Part shown: piece by piece, positions 15,067-23,546 of the stretch
Layout: each line of letters opens with the position of its first letter
Position numbering within the stretch: the stretch's first letter is position 1
Assembly (NCBI RefSeq): GCF_003999995.1
Contig: NZ_RJAD01000001.1
Location: 1,922,001-1,986,000, forward strand
Source of the DNA: Microbacterium sulfonylureivorans
GTDB taxonomy: Bacteria; Actinomycetota; Actinomycetes; Actinomycetales; Microbacteriaceae
Direction of reading: 5' to 3'
DNA length: 64,000 nucleotides
Translations under genes and position numbers: made by a program
The notes under the pieces: model-generated
What the model saw: the letters and a program-made list of their open reading frames with translations, nothing else
What the model was told of the DNA's origin: nothing
Database searches by the model: none

Positions 15067-15756
15067 TCAGCGCCCTTCGAGCGCGGCGCGGTGCTTCGCG
15101 TAGGCGCGCTTGCCGATCAGCCGCCACGCCAGCCGTCCCGGCGCGGGCATGTGCTTGTGGAGCCAATCGTGGCCGCCGTCGGGCTGCGACGCCAGGATCT
15201 CGCCCAGCTGCTGCCACGTCTGCCCCTTCGGCACGGACTTGCGGCCGTGCTCGGCGAACCACTCGACCTCGGGCTGGGTGATCGTGTACTCCATGACGGG
15301 CACGATGTTCGTCTCCTCGTCCGGCAGGTGCACGGCGATGGCCCCGTTGATGCCCGCGAGGGCGTCGAGCACGGGCGGGGCATCCGTGCTCGACCCGGAC
15401 TCGCGCCAGGCCGGAAGCGCGGCGTCGAGCTCCATCAGGTGCACGAGCAGCTCGGCGTGCTGCTCCTTCATGCGCGCGACGTGAGCCGAGCACGACGGCG
15501 CGCGCTCGTCGAGCGCGTCCCACAGTCGTTCGTCCTCGGCCTCGTGGTGCGCGTGGAGCCCGATCGACAGCGTCTCGAGCTGCGTCGCGACCGCCTCGGC
15601 GTGGACGGTGTCCTCCTCGGAGACGGCGCGGACGAGGTCGGGTCCTTCTCCGAACCCGCGGCGGAACATGCGGTGGATCTCGATCATGCCGCTCGCGTCG
15701 CAGGTCTTCGGCCCCGTGGGCAGGTCGCCGCTCGGCGGCAGAGGCGTGGCGGGCAT
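15067..15756 (-). CDS. Hemerythrin/HHE cation-binding domain protein
   Basis: A 229-aa cytoplasmic protein. Likely iron ligands are His28 region (MIEIHRMFRRGFGEG), HAHHEAEDERLWDAL, a histidine in KEQHAELLVHLMELD, and HLPDEETNIVPVMEYTI. The spacing fits a four-helix hemerythrin bundle with a C-terminal extension of basic residues. GAGGAG lies just before the ATG at 15756. Members bind O2, NO or haem-related iron, or act in stress responses; nothing nearby narrows the role. Confidence 0.85.
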   Translation of the reverse strand: MPATPLPPSGDLPTGPKTCDASGMIEIHRMFRRGFGEGPDLVRAVSEEDTVHAEAVATQLETLSIGLHAHHEAEDERLWDALDERAPSCSAHVARMKEQHAELLVHLMELDAALPAWRESGSSTDAPPVLDALAGINGAIAVHLPDEETNIVPVMEYTITQPEVEWFAEHGRKSVPKGQTWQQLGEILASQPDGGHDWLHKHMPAPGRLAWRLIGKRAYAKHRAALEGR

Positions 15757-15894
15757 CGGGTCTCCTCGTCGTCATGAGCCTGTCGCGACGATAGCCCCGT
15801 GCCCGGCCTCGCGGAAGAGATCATCCTCGAGATGTACGCGGATGCCCCGCCAGGCCGACGCGACGCGGCATTCGTCGTCCATAGCGTCGTAGGC

Positions 15895-16680
15895 ATGGAG
15901 ATCACATCGACCGACCTGGGCCTCGCCGCCCGGGTGCAGCAGCTCACGAAGACCTACGGCGCCGGCGAGAGCACCGTGCGCGCGCTGGACGGGGTCTCGG
16001 TCGGCATCCGCCGCGGCGAGTTCACCGCGATCATGGGGCCGTCCGGGTCGGGCAAGTCCACGCTCATGCACATCATGGCGGGACTGGATGCCCCGACGTC
16101 CGGCCGCGCCTGGATCGGCGACACCGACATCACCGACCTCTCCGACCTCGAGCTGACGATCCTGCGCCGGCGGCGCGTCGGCTTCGTCTTCCAGGCGTTC
16201 AACCTCGTGCCCACCCTCGACGCGATCGGCAACATCCTCCTGCCCTTCGACCTCGACGGCCGCCGGCCCACCGCGATCGAGAGGGCCCGCATCGACGGAC
16301 TCATCGAGACGCTCGGCCTGACTCCGCGTCTCGGGCACCGTCCGCACGAGCTCTCCGGCGGCCAGCAGCAGCGCGTCGCGATCGCCCGCGCGCTCGCCAC
16401 GGCGCCCGACCTCGTCTTCGCCGACGAGCCCACGGGCAACCTCGACTCGCGCAGCGGCCGCGAGGTGCTCGGGCTCCTCGCCGCCGCGAGCCGCGACCAC
16501 GGCCAGTCGATCGCGATGGTGACGCACGACCCGGTCGCGGCAAGTCACGCCGACCGGGTGCTGTTCCTCGGCGACGGGCGCATCGTCGCCGACAAGCCGC
16601 GCCAGAGCGCCGAGGAGATCTCGGCCTACATGCTCGCGACCGAGCTCGGCGCCGACACCACGGCGACGGTGGCGTCGTGA
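15895..16680 (+). CDS. ABC transporter ATP-binding protein, MacB/LolD type
   Basis: A 261-aa ATPase with Walker A GPSGSGKST, the family-typical Q-loop FVFQAFNLVPTLDA, signature LSGGQQQRVAIARAL, and Walker B LVFADEPTGNLDSRSG. This matches the mechanotransmission (MacB/LolD/FtsE) class that works with FtsX-like permeases. ATG 15895 (MEITSTD) is chosen because homology starts just after it and TAGCGT lies 7 nt before it; an upstream ATG at 15799 adds 32 poorly conserved residues. The permease gene overlaps its stop. Confidence 0.93.
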   Translation: MEITSTDLGLAARVQQLTKTYGAGESTVRALDGVSVGIRRGEFTAIMGPSGSGKSTLMHIMAGLDAPTSGRAWIGDTDITDLSDLELTILRRRRVGFVFQAFNLVPTLDAIGNILLPFDLDGRRPTAIERARIDGLIETLGLTPRLGHRPHELSGGQQQRVAIARALATAPDLVFADEPTGNLDSRSGREVLGLLAAASRDHGQSIAMVTHDPVAASHADRVLFLGDGRIVADKPRQSAEEISAYMLATELGADTTATVAS

Positions 16681-18146
16681 CCGCGGTGACGGCGCCGACA
16701 CGGGCCGAGCGGATGCCTCGGCCCGCGGCGCCCGCTCCCCTCGCGTGGCTGCGCGAACGGGGGATGGGCGCGAGCATCCTCGTCGCGGCGATCTCGAGCG
16801 CGTTCGGGGCGGTGCTGCTGAGCGCCACCGGGTTCATCGCGGCGATCATGCGGGCCAACCCCTACATCGGCGAGTCCGCCGTGCTGGCGGTCGTCCTGGC
16901 GGTCATGACCGTCATCCTCGTCGGCGTCGCGGTCTACGTCGCCGCGATCGTCACCGCGAACACCTTCTCGACCGTCGTGGCCGGACGCACGCGCCGCATC
17001 GCGCTCATGCGCCTCATCGGGGCCTCGGCCGCGTCGCAGCGCGGCGAGGTCGCCCGGCAGGGACTCGTCGTCGGCGTGATCGGATCGTCCGTCGGGCTGG
17101 TCGTCGGGACGGCCGTGTCGGCCGGCGGCGTCGCGCTGGCGGAGACGCTCCTCGGCATCGACGACGTCGGGTACGGCGTCGTGCAGGCCGTGCTGCTCGT
17201 CCCCGCGGTGATCGTCGCGCTCACCACCTGGGCGGCGGCGTGGGCGGGTTCGCGGCGCGTGCTGACGGTGACGCCGCTGCAGGCGCTCGGCGGGTCCGTC
17301 GAGGCGTCCCACGACTCCTACGCGCGCAGGAAGGGCCGCAACGGCGTCGCCATCGGGCTGTTCGCCGCGGGCGCCGCGCTGCTCGCGGCCGGTATCGCGG
17401 TCGGGCTGGTCAGTCCGCTCGGTGTGATCATCGCCTTCTTCGGCGGGCTGCTGTCCTTCACCGGACTCGTGCTCGGCTCGACGATGATCATGCCGCCGGT
17501 GCTCCGTCTCGTGGGCAGGCTGTTCGGGGGCTCGGCGACCGCACGGCTCGCCGCCGAGAACGCGCTGCGATACCCCGAGCGCTCCAGCCGGATGGCCATC
17601 GGCGTCGTCATCGGCGTGACGCTCGTGACGATGTTCGCCGTGGCGCTGGAGACCGTGAAGTCCGTCATCACCGCCTCGGCGGGCGGTGAGGTCGACACGG
17701 AGCTCAACACCGTCATCGACACGTTCGCGGGGATCATGATGGGTCTCGTCGCCGTCTCCGCGGTGATCGCCGCCGTGGGACTGGTGAACCTCCTCACGAT
17801 CGGCGTCGTGCAGCGTCGCCGCGAGCTCGGGCTGCTGCGCTCGCTCGGCGTGTCGACCGGCCAGGTGCGCAGCATGGTGCTCTTCGAGGCGGCACACATC
17901 ACGATCGCGGCCGTGGCCACGGGCCTCGTGCTCGGCACGGCCTACGGCTGGGCGGGCGCGCAGTCGCTGCTCGGCTCGGTCGCGATGCCGCCGCTCTGGC
18001 AGTCGCCCACGCTGGTCGCGCCGGCGGTGCCCTGGATCCCGGTCGTGATCATCGTCGTGGCGACGGCAGTGCTGACACTCGTGGCGGCGGTGGTTCCCAC
18101 GCGCCTCGCGACGCGGGTCGCGCCGATCGAGGCGCTCGCCGACTGA
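16677..18146 (+). CDS. FtsX-like ABC transporter permease
   Basis: A 489-aa membrane protein with two FtsX domains. There are hydrophobic segments near residues 35-60, 75-100, 130-160 and 180-200, a break, then a second set in the C-terminal half, including VNLLTIGVVQRRRELGLLRSLGVSTGQVRSMVLFEA, the conserved FtsX motif. The GTG start at 16677 overlaps the ATPase stop (GTGA), so the two are coupled. The complex may export a peptide or lipid or act in resistance; there is no cargo gene or dedicated regulator beside it. Confidence 0.92.
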   Translation: MTAVTAPTRAERMPRPAAPAPLAWLRERGMGASILVAAISSAFGAVLLSATGFIAAIMRANPYIGESAVLAVVLAVMTVILVGVAVYVAAIVTANTFSTVVAGRTRRIALMRLIGASAASQRGEVARQGLVVGVIGSSVGLVVGTAVSAGGVALAETLLGIDDVGYGVVQAVLLVPAVIVALTTWAAAWAGSRRVLTVTPLQALGGSVEASHDSYARRKGRNGVAIGLFAAGAALLAAGIAVGLVSPLGVIIAFFGGLLSFTGLVLGSTMIMPPVLRLVGRLFGGSATARLAAENALRYPERSSRMAIGVVIGVTLVTMFAVALETVKSVITASAGGEVDTELNTVIDTFAGIMMGLVAVSAVIAAVGLVNLLTIGVVQRRRELGLLRSLGVSTGQVRSMVLFEAAHITIAAVATGLVLGTAYGWAGAQSLLGSVAMPPLWQSPTLVAPAVPWIPVVIIVVATAVLTLVAAVVPTRLATRVAPIEALAD

Positions 18147-18175
18147 GCCGGGGACGGGGCATCGGGGTGCCCCAC

Positions 18176-18210
18176 CGGATGCCGCGGCCTGGCTTCGGTC
18201 GCGGCATCCG
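18176..18210. terminator. Bidirectional terminator-like stem-loop (GGATGCCGCGG family)
   Basis: Arms 18176-18186 and 18200-18210 pair perfectly and extend by three more pairs around a 7-nt loop. The stem is identical to that at 1022-1056, with a different loop. It lies between a plus-strand gene ending at 18146 and a minus-strand gene ending at 18222. Confidence 0.6.
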
Positions 18211-18221
18211 CCCGTCTCGGG

Positions 18222-18725
18222 TCAGAGCTCGGACCCGGGGTCGTGCGCCCACGTCGGCGCGAGCGCGCGGATGCGCGCGGCGCGCCATTGCCAGACAGCC
18301 CACAGCGCCGGCCAGAGGGCGGGCGCCGTCGGACCGCCGATCACGAGACGGTCGCGCCACAGCGTCTTCGACGGATCGCCCGGAGCGGGCGACACCGCCA
18401 TCTGGTGGTCCCACACGTCGAGGCTCGCGAGCGGGCCGGTGAGCGGGATGCCGCTGTCGCGGAAGATCCTCACCCGGCCGTCGGGCTCGTCGACGATGCG
18501 CTCGCTCACGTGGATCAGCTGGCGTCCGGCAGGGATGCCGCCGATCGCGGACAGCTGCACCGGCACGTCGTCGCCCGGAGACCAGGCGGTGGGCAGCCCG
18601 TGCGGCACGAGCGGCTCGAGGTTCATCAGGGGGCCGTAGAGCTCGGCGACCGCGCGCGGGGAGTGCACGGCCCGCCACGCGGCATCCGCGTCGCAGTCGA
18701 TCACGAGCTTCAGCAGGATGCGCAT
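18222..18725 (-). CDS. SRPBCC-like domain protein, function unknown
   Basis: About 167 aa. It begins MRILLKLVIDCDADAAWRAVHSPRAVAELYGPLMNLEP, like START/polyketide-cyclase proteins, and ends with a helix WPALWAVWQWRAARIRALAP. Strands in between include DGRVRIFRDSG and WDHQMAVSPAP. A second ATG 15 bp upstream (18740) is possible; neither has a clear ribosome site. No neighbour suggests a role. Confidence 0.7.
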   Translation of the reverse strand: MRILLKLVIDCDADAAWRAVHSPRAVAELYGPLMNLEPLVPHGLPTAWSPGDDVPVQLSAIGGIPAGRQLIHVSERIVDEPDGRVRIFRDSGIPLTGPLASLDVWDHQMAVSPAPGDPSKTLWRDRLVIGGPTAPALWPALWAVWQWRAARIRALAPTWAHDPGSEL

Positions 18726-18824
18726 GCTCCAGTGTCGCATCGGAGCATCGGGTCGCCGCGGGGGTGGCGTCGGAGCGGTCCGTCTGGCAGGGGCGAGCGG
18801 CTGCGCGCGGTCTAGGCTGGACGG

Positions 18825-19475
18825 ATGTCCTCGCCGGCCGCTCCCCACGATCAGTCCGCCTACCAGGTGCGCCTCGAGTGGGGTGTCGACGGGCTGGCCC
18901 GCCTTGCTCCGAGCGACGTCGTCGTCGTGGTCGACGTGCTGCGGTTCTCGTCGACCGTGACCCGGGCGGTCGAGCGCGGCGAGTCGGTGGCGCTGGATGC
19001 CTCGGCCCGTGCCGTCTCGATCAACGGCGCCGTCGTGGCCGCCCACGCCGCCGCCGGCGGCTCGGCGACGGTGCTGCTCGGATCGCTGCGCAACGCGGCT
19101 GCCGTCGCACGCGCGGTTATGGCCGTGCAGGTGGAGCGCGGCGCCCGCACGAGCATCGCGGTCATCGCGTGCGGCGAGCTCGCCTCGTCCGAGCACGGTG
19201 CCCCGCTCCGCTTCGCGGTCGAGGACCATCTCGGCGCCGGCGCCGTCGTCGACGCCCTGTCCGACCTCGGGATCGACCACTCGTCGCCCGACGCCGCGGT
19301 CGCCGGCGAGGGGTTCCGGTCGCTCCGCGGCGCGGTGCGTCACCTGCTCACCGCCAGCGGATCGGGCCGGGAGCTCGACGCCCGGGGACGGCGCGACGAG
19401 GTGCTCGCCGCCGCGGCCGTGGACGCGGCATCCGTCGTGCCCGTCCTTCGCGACGGGACGTTCGTCGCGTTCTGA
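18825..19475 (+). CDS. 2-phosphosulfolactate phosphatase (ComB) family protein
   Basis: A 216-aa ComB-like protein. Family motifs are DVVVVVDVLRFSSTVTRAVE near residues 30-50, ATVLLGSLRNAAAVARA, TSIAVIACGE and a VEDHLGAGAVVDALSDLG segment. ComB hydrolyses 2-phospho-3-sulfolactate in coenzyme M synthesis, but bacteria without that pathway carry homologues of unclear function, and no other CoM gene is present here. TAGGCT lies 6 nt before the ATG, indicating a leaderless transcript. Confidence 0.8.
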   Translation: MSSPAAPHDQSAYQVRLEWGVDGLARLAPSDVVVVVDVLRFSSTVTRAVERGESVALDASARAVSINGAVVAAHAAAGGSATVLLGSLRNAAAVARAVMAVQVERGARTSIAVIACGELASSEHGAPLRFAVEDHLGAGAVVDALSDLGIDHSSPDAAVAGEGFRSLRGAVRHLLTASGSGRELDARGRRDEVLAAAAVDAASVVPVLRDGTFVAF

Positions 19476-19478
19476 GCG

Positions 19479-19970
19479 CTACTCGCGCGGGGTCATCGCG
19501 GCCAGACGCGTCGCCGGAGTGATCTCGCGCCGCGTCCATGTGAAGGCGAAGCGCTCGTCGAATCGGGGCGCGCACTTCGCGCACGACGTCGGCCGCGTCG
19601 CTCGGCGGTGCCGGTAGGCGACGTGCCCGGAGGGGCAGACGCCGACCCAGGGCGCGAGGTCGGTCGCGGTCTCACCGCGGTGGGTCGTGCCGCCGACGTA
19701 GCCGAGCTCGCGGGCGACGGTCTTCCACTTCGGGCCGTGCCCGGCGGTCGGACCGGCCAGTGCGTGCGCGACCTCGTGCAGCAGCGTCTGGTGGTTCGTG
19801 TCGTCGTCGTGCCGCGCGGCGAGGTATCGCGAGACGCTGATCCGCCTGCTGGTGTAGTCGCACAGTCCGGCGCGGCGCTTCGCGTTGTCGAACCCGAACG
19901 TCCACGAGTCGTCGAGGTGGGCGGCGATGAGCGCCTCCGCCCAATGGCGCACGCGGTGGAGATCCGACAT
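19479..19970 (-). CDS. SprT-like zinc metallopeptidase-fold protein
   Basis: A 163-aa protein with the zinc motif LLHEVAHALAGPTAGHGPKWKTVARELGYVGG, as in SprT/Spartan-like domains. A C-terminal zinc-ribbon-like part has CPSGHVAYRHRR and CAKCAP. Family members with this fold include DNA-protein crosslink proteases in eukaryotes; bacterial roles are poorly known. TAACCT lies 7 nt before the ATG, so it is probably leaderless. It is convergent with the ComB-like gene, with 3 bp between stops. Confidence 0.85.
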   Translation of the reverse strand: MSDLHRVRHWAEALIAAHLDDSWTFGFDNAKRRAGLCDYTSRRISVSRYLAARHDDDTNHQTLLHEVAHALAGPTAGHGPKWKTVARELGYVGGTTHRGETATDLAPWVGVCPSGHVAYRHRRATRPTSCAKCAPRFDERFAFTWTRREITPATRLAAMTPRE

Positions 19971-20000
19971 GGAGGCGAGGTTAGGTCGTGCCTGCGACAG

Positions 20001-20528
20001 TCAGCTCGCGACGGATGCCGCGGCCCGGCGACGGTCGGCCGCATCGATCGCGAGCAGCGTGGACTCGAGCTGGTCGTCGGGCGCACCCGACTCCTGGCGG
20101 AGGAAGAGCGCGCGCTTGAAGTCGCGGCGTGCGGCGTCGAAGTCGCCCGCTTCGTAGTGGACCTTTCCGCGGTGCTGGCACGCGAACGCGGCGATGCCGG
20201 CCCACCCCTGGCCTTCGGCCTCCTCGGCGCACGTGGTGAGCTCCTGGTCGGCGGCGGCGAACGCTCCGCGGGCCTGGAGCACGGATGCGTGCAGGATCCG
20301 GGCGCGCAGCAGGTCCTTGCGAGTGCCCGCCATGCGTGCGACCCGCACCGACTGCTCGGACACGACGAGCGCGTCCTCGGAGCGGTCGAGCACCTTGAGC
20401 AGCCAGACCCGCTCGAGGAGCGCCGGAAGACTCCGCTGCTCCCCGATCTCGTCGAGGCGCTCCTTGCACTGGCGGGCGTCGACCCGCTCGCGGAGGGTGT
20501 CGGGGTCGTACCCGCGGATGTAGCTCAC
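20001..20528 (-). CDS. Hypothetical TPR-like protein
   Basis: About 175 aa, almost entirely helical, with repeat-like pairs of helices: LEDIG-type basic start, VVSEQSVRVARMAG, RARILHASVLQARGAFAAADQELTTCAEEA, and HRGKVHYEAGDFDAARRDFKRALFLRQESG, which is a good TPR match. I chose the GTG at 20528 because AAGGGAG lies 5-6 nt upstream; ATGs at 20561 and 20615 extend the frame without support. TPR proteins mediate protein contacts; no partner is evident. Confidence 0.65.
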   Translation of the reverse strand: MSYIRGYDPDTLRERVDARQCKERLDEIGEQRSLPALLERVWLLKVLDRSEDALVVSEQSVRVARMAGTRKDLLRARILHASVLQARGAFAAADQELTTCAEEAEGQGWAGIAAFACQHRGKVHYEAGDFDAARRDFKRALFLRQESGAPDDQLESTLLAIDAADRRRAAASVAS

Positions 20529-20669
20529 AGCGACTCCCTTCGCACATGCTCGATCGCTCATCCCAGTGTGCCGCGTGAACGGCGGATCCCCCGCTGTGGC
20601 ACGCCGTTCGCGCATCCGTTTCGCGCGGTGATCCCGCGTGCCGCCCCTCTCTCGCGAGCTCCCTGAGGG

Positions 20670-21533
20670 TCAGCGGTCGAACAGCGACGAGGACGGCTTC
20701 GGCGACGCTGTCGCGTCGGAGTCCGTGGCCACCCGGGCGCCGCGCGCGAACTCGGCCACCTCGGCGCCCTGCGCGACCTTGGCGGGGTGCGGTCCGGCCG
20801 CCATGAGCCTCGGGAGCCATGCGGTGGGCAGCGGAGCGCGGGATGCCGCGATCACGAGATTGCCGAAGCGCCGGCCCTTCAGCGTCTGGACCTCGGCGAG
20901 GACGATGACGTGCTCGAGCACCGACGAGATCGTCGCGACCTGCCGCCGCGCGAACGCGAGCCCTGCGCCGTCGGCGACGTTCACGAGCAGCACGCCCTCG
21001 GGCGCGAGGAAGCGAGCCGCCTCGCCGTAGAACTCGACGGTCGTGAGGTGTGCGGGGGTCTGCGCGCCCGAGTAGACGTCCGACACCACGAGGTCGGCCG
21101 CGCCGACGAGCCCCGGGGGGAGACGGCCGAGACCCTCGCGCGCATCGCCGATGCGGACGCGGATCGAGGCGCCGCGGGGGAGTGCCAGATTCTCGCGCAC
21201 GAGGTCCCACAGCGCCGGCTCGAGCTCGATCACCTGCTGTCGCGAGCCCGGCCGTGTCGCCTCGACGTACCGCGGGATGGTGAGGGCGCCGGCACCGAGG
21301 TGGATCGCGGTGAGCGGCTGCCCGGGCATCCGGAGGCGGTCGATCACCGCGCCCATGCGTGCGATGTACTCGAAATGCAGGTGGGTCGGGTCGTCGAGGT
21401 CGACGTGCGACTGCGGGGTGCCGTCGACGTCGAGCTCCCATCCGCCGCCGTACGCGGAGGGGACGACCCGGGCGAGGGTGCCGTCGGAGAGGCGCACCTC
21501 GGGGGAGGGCTCGTCGTTCCGCGTGCGCGCCAT
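20670..21533 (-). CDS. Spermidine synthase-like methyltransferase-fold protein
   Basis: A 287-aa protein with a Rossmann SAM-binding fold: AIHLGAGALTIPRYVEATRPGSRQQVIELEPALWDLVREN, RIGDAREGLGRLP, and DLVVSDVYSGAQTPAHLTTVEFY. It resembles the SpeE-like proteins common in actinobacteria, in which the polyamine-specific residues are often not all kept. It could be a true aminopropyltransferase or another transferase. TAACGT lies 6 nt before the ATG, pointing to a leaderless transcript. The 256-bp gap to the next gene holds a lone TTGACA at 21576 without a matching -10. Confidence 0.75.
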   Translation of the reverse strand: MARTRNDEPSPEVRLSDGTLARVVPSAYGGGWELDVDGTPQSHVDLDDPTHLHFEYIARMGAVIDRLRMPGQPLTAIHLGAGALTIPRYVEATRPGSRQQVIELEPALWDLVRENLALPRGASIRVRIGDAREGLGRLPPGLVGAADLVVSDVYSGAQTPAHLTTVEFYGEAARFLAPEGVLLVNVADGAGLAFARRQVATISSVLEHVIVLAEVQTLKGRRFGNLVIAASRAPLPTAWLPRLMAAGPHPAKVAQGAEVAEFARGARVATDSDATASPKPSSSLFDR

Positions 21534-21789
21534 CCCCTCACGTTAGCCCTCACGCGCCGGTGCGACCGCCTCGGGTTGACACTTCTGCACCGGCCTCTCG
21601 GTGTCCGCCACGCATATCGCTGAGTCGATCTGCGTCGTTCCCGTCGAAACATAATCGAGACACAGGTGTAATCGTCGCGGCGGTCGTGTCCGGGTAGCGT
21701 CGATGCATCACACCCCCTGAGGGCATCGCGCACCTCTGCTCCACAGCGTTGTGCAGCGGCGCCCACATGACATGGAAGGTGCACAGCAC

Positions 21790-23457
21790 ATGCTCCACAC
21801 CCCGAAGAGGCGCCTGCTCGCCGGCGCCGCGGCCATCGCCGTAGGCGCGGTCGTCCTCACCGCCTGCGCCAGCGAGCGTGGCGACGGCGGCGACACCGGC
21901 GAGGCGAGCGACGTCGACTCGACGTTCGTCTTCGCCGCGTCGAACGACCCCGCCGGCCTCGACCCGGCCTTCGCGAGCGACGGCGAGACGTTCCGCGTCT
22001 CGCGTCAGATCTTCGAGGGCCTCGTCGGCGTCGAGCCCGGCACGGCCGACCCCGCACCCCTGCTCGCCGAGAGCTGGGAGCAGTCCGAGGACGGCCTGTC
22101 GTACACGTTCACCCTCAAGGAGGGCGTGACGTTCCACGACGGCACCGACTTCGACGCGGAGGCGGTCTGCGCCAACTTCGACCGCTGGTACAACTGGACC
22201 GGCCTCGCGCAGTCGGAGAGCCTGTCGTACTACTACGGCTCGCTGTTCAAGGGCTTCGCCGACGCCCCCGACGCCGCCGTCTACGAGTCGTGCACGGCCG
22301 ACGACGCGACCCACGCGACCGTCACCCTGACGCAGCCGTTCGCCGGCTTCATCGCCGCACTGTCGCTCCCGGCCTTCTCGATGCAGAGCCCGACGGCTCT
22401 CGCCGAGTACGAGGCGGACAGCGTCGGCGGCACCGAGGAGTCCCCGACGCTCAGCGAGTACGCGAACGCGCACCCGACCGGCACCGGACCCTTCGTCTTC
22501 GACTCGTGGGAGCCCGGCGAGCAGGTCACGCTCCAGGCCAACGAGGACTACTGGGGCGACCAGGGCCAGGTGCAGGAGATCATCTTCCGCACGATCGGCG
22601 ACCCGACCGCACGCCGTCAGGCGCTCGAGTCGGGCAGCATCGACGGCTACGACCTCGTTGCGCCGGCCGACACCGCCGCCCTCGAGGACGCCGGCTACAA
22701 CGTGATGCAGCGCGACCCGTTCACGATCCTCTACCTCGGCATGAACCAGGCCGTCCCGGAGCTCGCGAACCCGCTGGTCCGTGAGGCGATCGCCCACGCC
22801 ATCGACAAGGAGGCCCTCGTCACCCAGGTCCTGCCCGAGGGCACCGAGGTCGCCTCGCAGTTCATCCCGCCGGTCGTCACCGGCTGGAACGAGGACGTCA
22901 CCACGTACGAGTACGACCCCGAGAAGGCGAAGGAGCTGCTGGCCGAGGCCGGCTACCCCGACGGCCTGACGCTCATGTTCAACTACCCGACGAACGTGTC
23001 GCGGCCGTACATGCCCAACCCCGAGCAGATCTTCACGAACCTCGCGTCTCAGCTCGAGGCCGTGGGCATCACGGTCACGCCCGCGGGCAACGAGTGGAAC
23101 CCGGCGTACCTCGACCGCATCCAGGGCGGCGCGGACCACGGTCTGCACCTCCTCGGCTGGACCGGTGACTACAACGACACCGACAACTTCGTGGGTGTCT
23201 TCTTCGGCCAGGAGTCGAACGAGTGGGGCTTCGACAACCCGGAGCTGTTCGAGGCGCTCACCGCGGCGCGCGGCACCGCCGACATCGAGGAGCAGACCGC
23301 GCAGTACCAGGCGATCAACGAGATGATCGCCGAGTTCAACCCGGGCATCCCGCTGGCGCACCCCGCGCCCTCGCTCGCGTTCGACTCGCGTGTCGAGTCG
23401 TACCCGGCGAGCCCGGTGAACGACGAGGTGTTCAACCAGATCGTCCTCACCGAGTGA
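21790..23457 (+). CDS. Peptide ABC transporter substrate-binding lipoprotein (DppA/OppA type, SBP_bac_5)
   Basis: A 555-aa lipoprotein. The signal is KRRLLAGAAAIAVGAVVLTAC with the lipid cysteine about residue 24. The mature part has the family-5 pattern FVFAASNDPAGLDPAFASDGE, YTFTLKEGVTFHDGTDFDAEAV, TGPFVFDSWEPGE, and AIDKEALVTQVLP. It would capture oligopeptides or similar solutes outside the membrane. The ATG at 21790 precedes the signal peptide; two upstream ATGs in frame are less likely. The permeases follow after a stem-loop. Confidence 0.92.
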   Translation: MLHTPKRRLLAGAAAIAVGAVVLTACASERGDGGDTGEASDVDSTFVFAASNDPAGLDPAFASDGETFRVSRQIFEGLVGVEPGTADPAPLLAESWEQSEDGLSYTFTLKEGVTFHDGTDFDAEAVCANFDRWYNWTGLAQSESLSYYYGSLFKGFADAPDAAVYESCTADDATHATVTLTQPFAGFIAALSLPAFSMQSPTALAEYEADSVGGTEESPTLSEYANAHPTGTGPFVFDSWEPGEQVTLQANEDYWGDQGQVQEIIFRTIGDPTARRQALESGSIDGYDLVAPADTAALEDAGYNVMQRDPFTILYLGMNQAVPELANPLVREAIAHAIDKEALVTQVLPEGTEVASQFIPPVVTGWNEDVTTYEYDPEKAKELLAEAGYPDGLTLMFNYPTNVSRPYMPNPEQIFTNLASQLEAVGITVTPAGNEWNPAYLDRIQGGADHGLHLLGWTGDYNDTDNFVGVFFGQESNEWGFDNPELFEALTAARGTADIEEQTAQYQAINEMIAEFNPGIPLAHPAPSLAFDSRVESYPASPVNDEVFNQIVLTE

Positions 23458-23465
23458 CGTCCTGA

Positions 23466-23506
23466 CGGATGCCGCGGGCGGGCTTCGCGCCCGTCCGCGG
23501 CATCCG
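23466..23506 (+). terminator. Stem-loop between binding-protein and permease genes
   Basis: Arms 23466-23477 and 23495-23506 pair over 12 bp, followed by a mismatch and five further pairs around a TTCGC-type loop. Its place directly after the lipoprotein stop fits partial termination or mRNA protection, which keeps binding-protein mRNA above permease mRNA. Same repeat family as 1022-1056. Confidence 0.55.
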
Positions 23507-23546
23507 CATCCGCCTCCCGCCACGGATACCCCCGGAGTTCTCTGCA

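Noticed and set aside
18825..19475. Evidence for coenzyme M biosynthesis
   Set aside because: Only a ComB-like gene is present; ComA, ComC and later enzymes are not in the window, and ComB homologues are widespread in bacteria without the pathway.
21576..21604. TTGACA as the -35 of the peptide-transporter operon
   Set aside because: No -10-like sequence lies 16-18 bp downstream.
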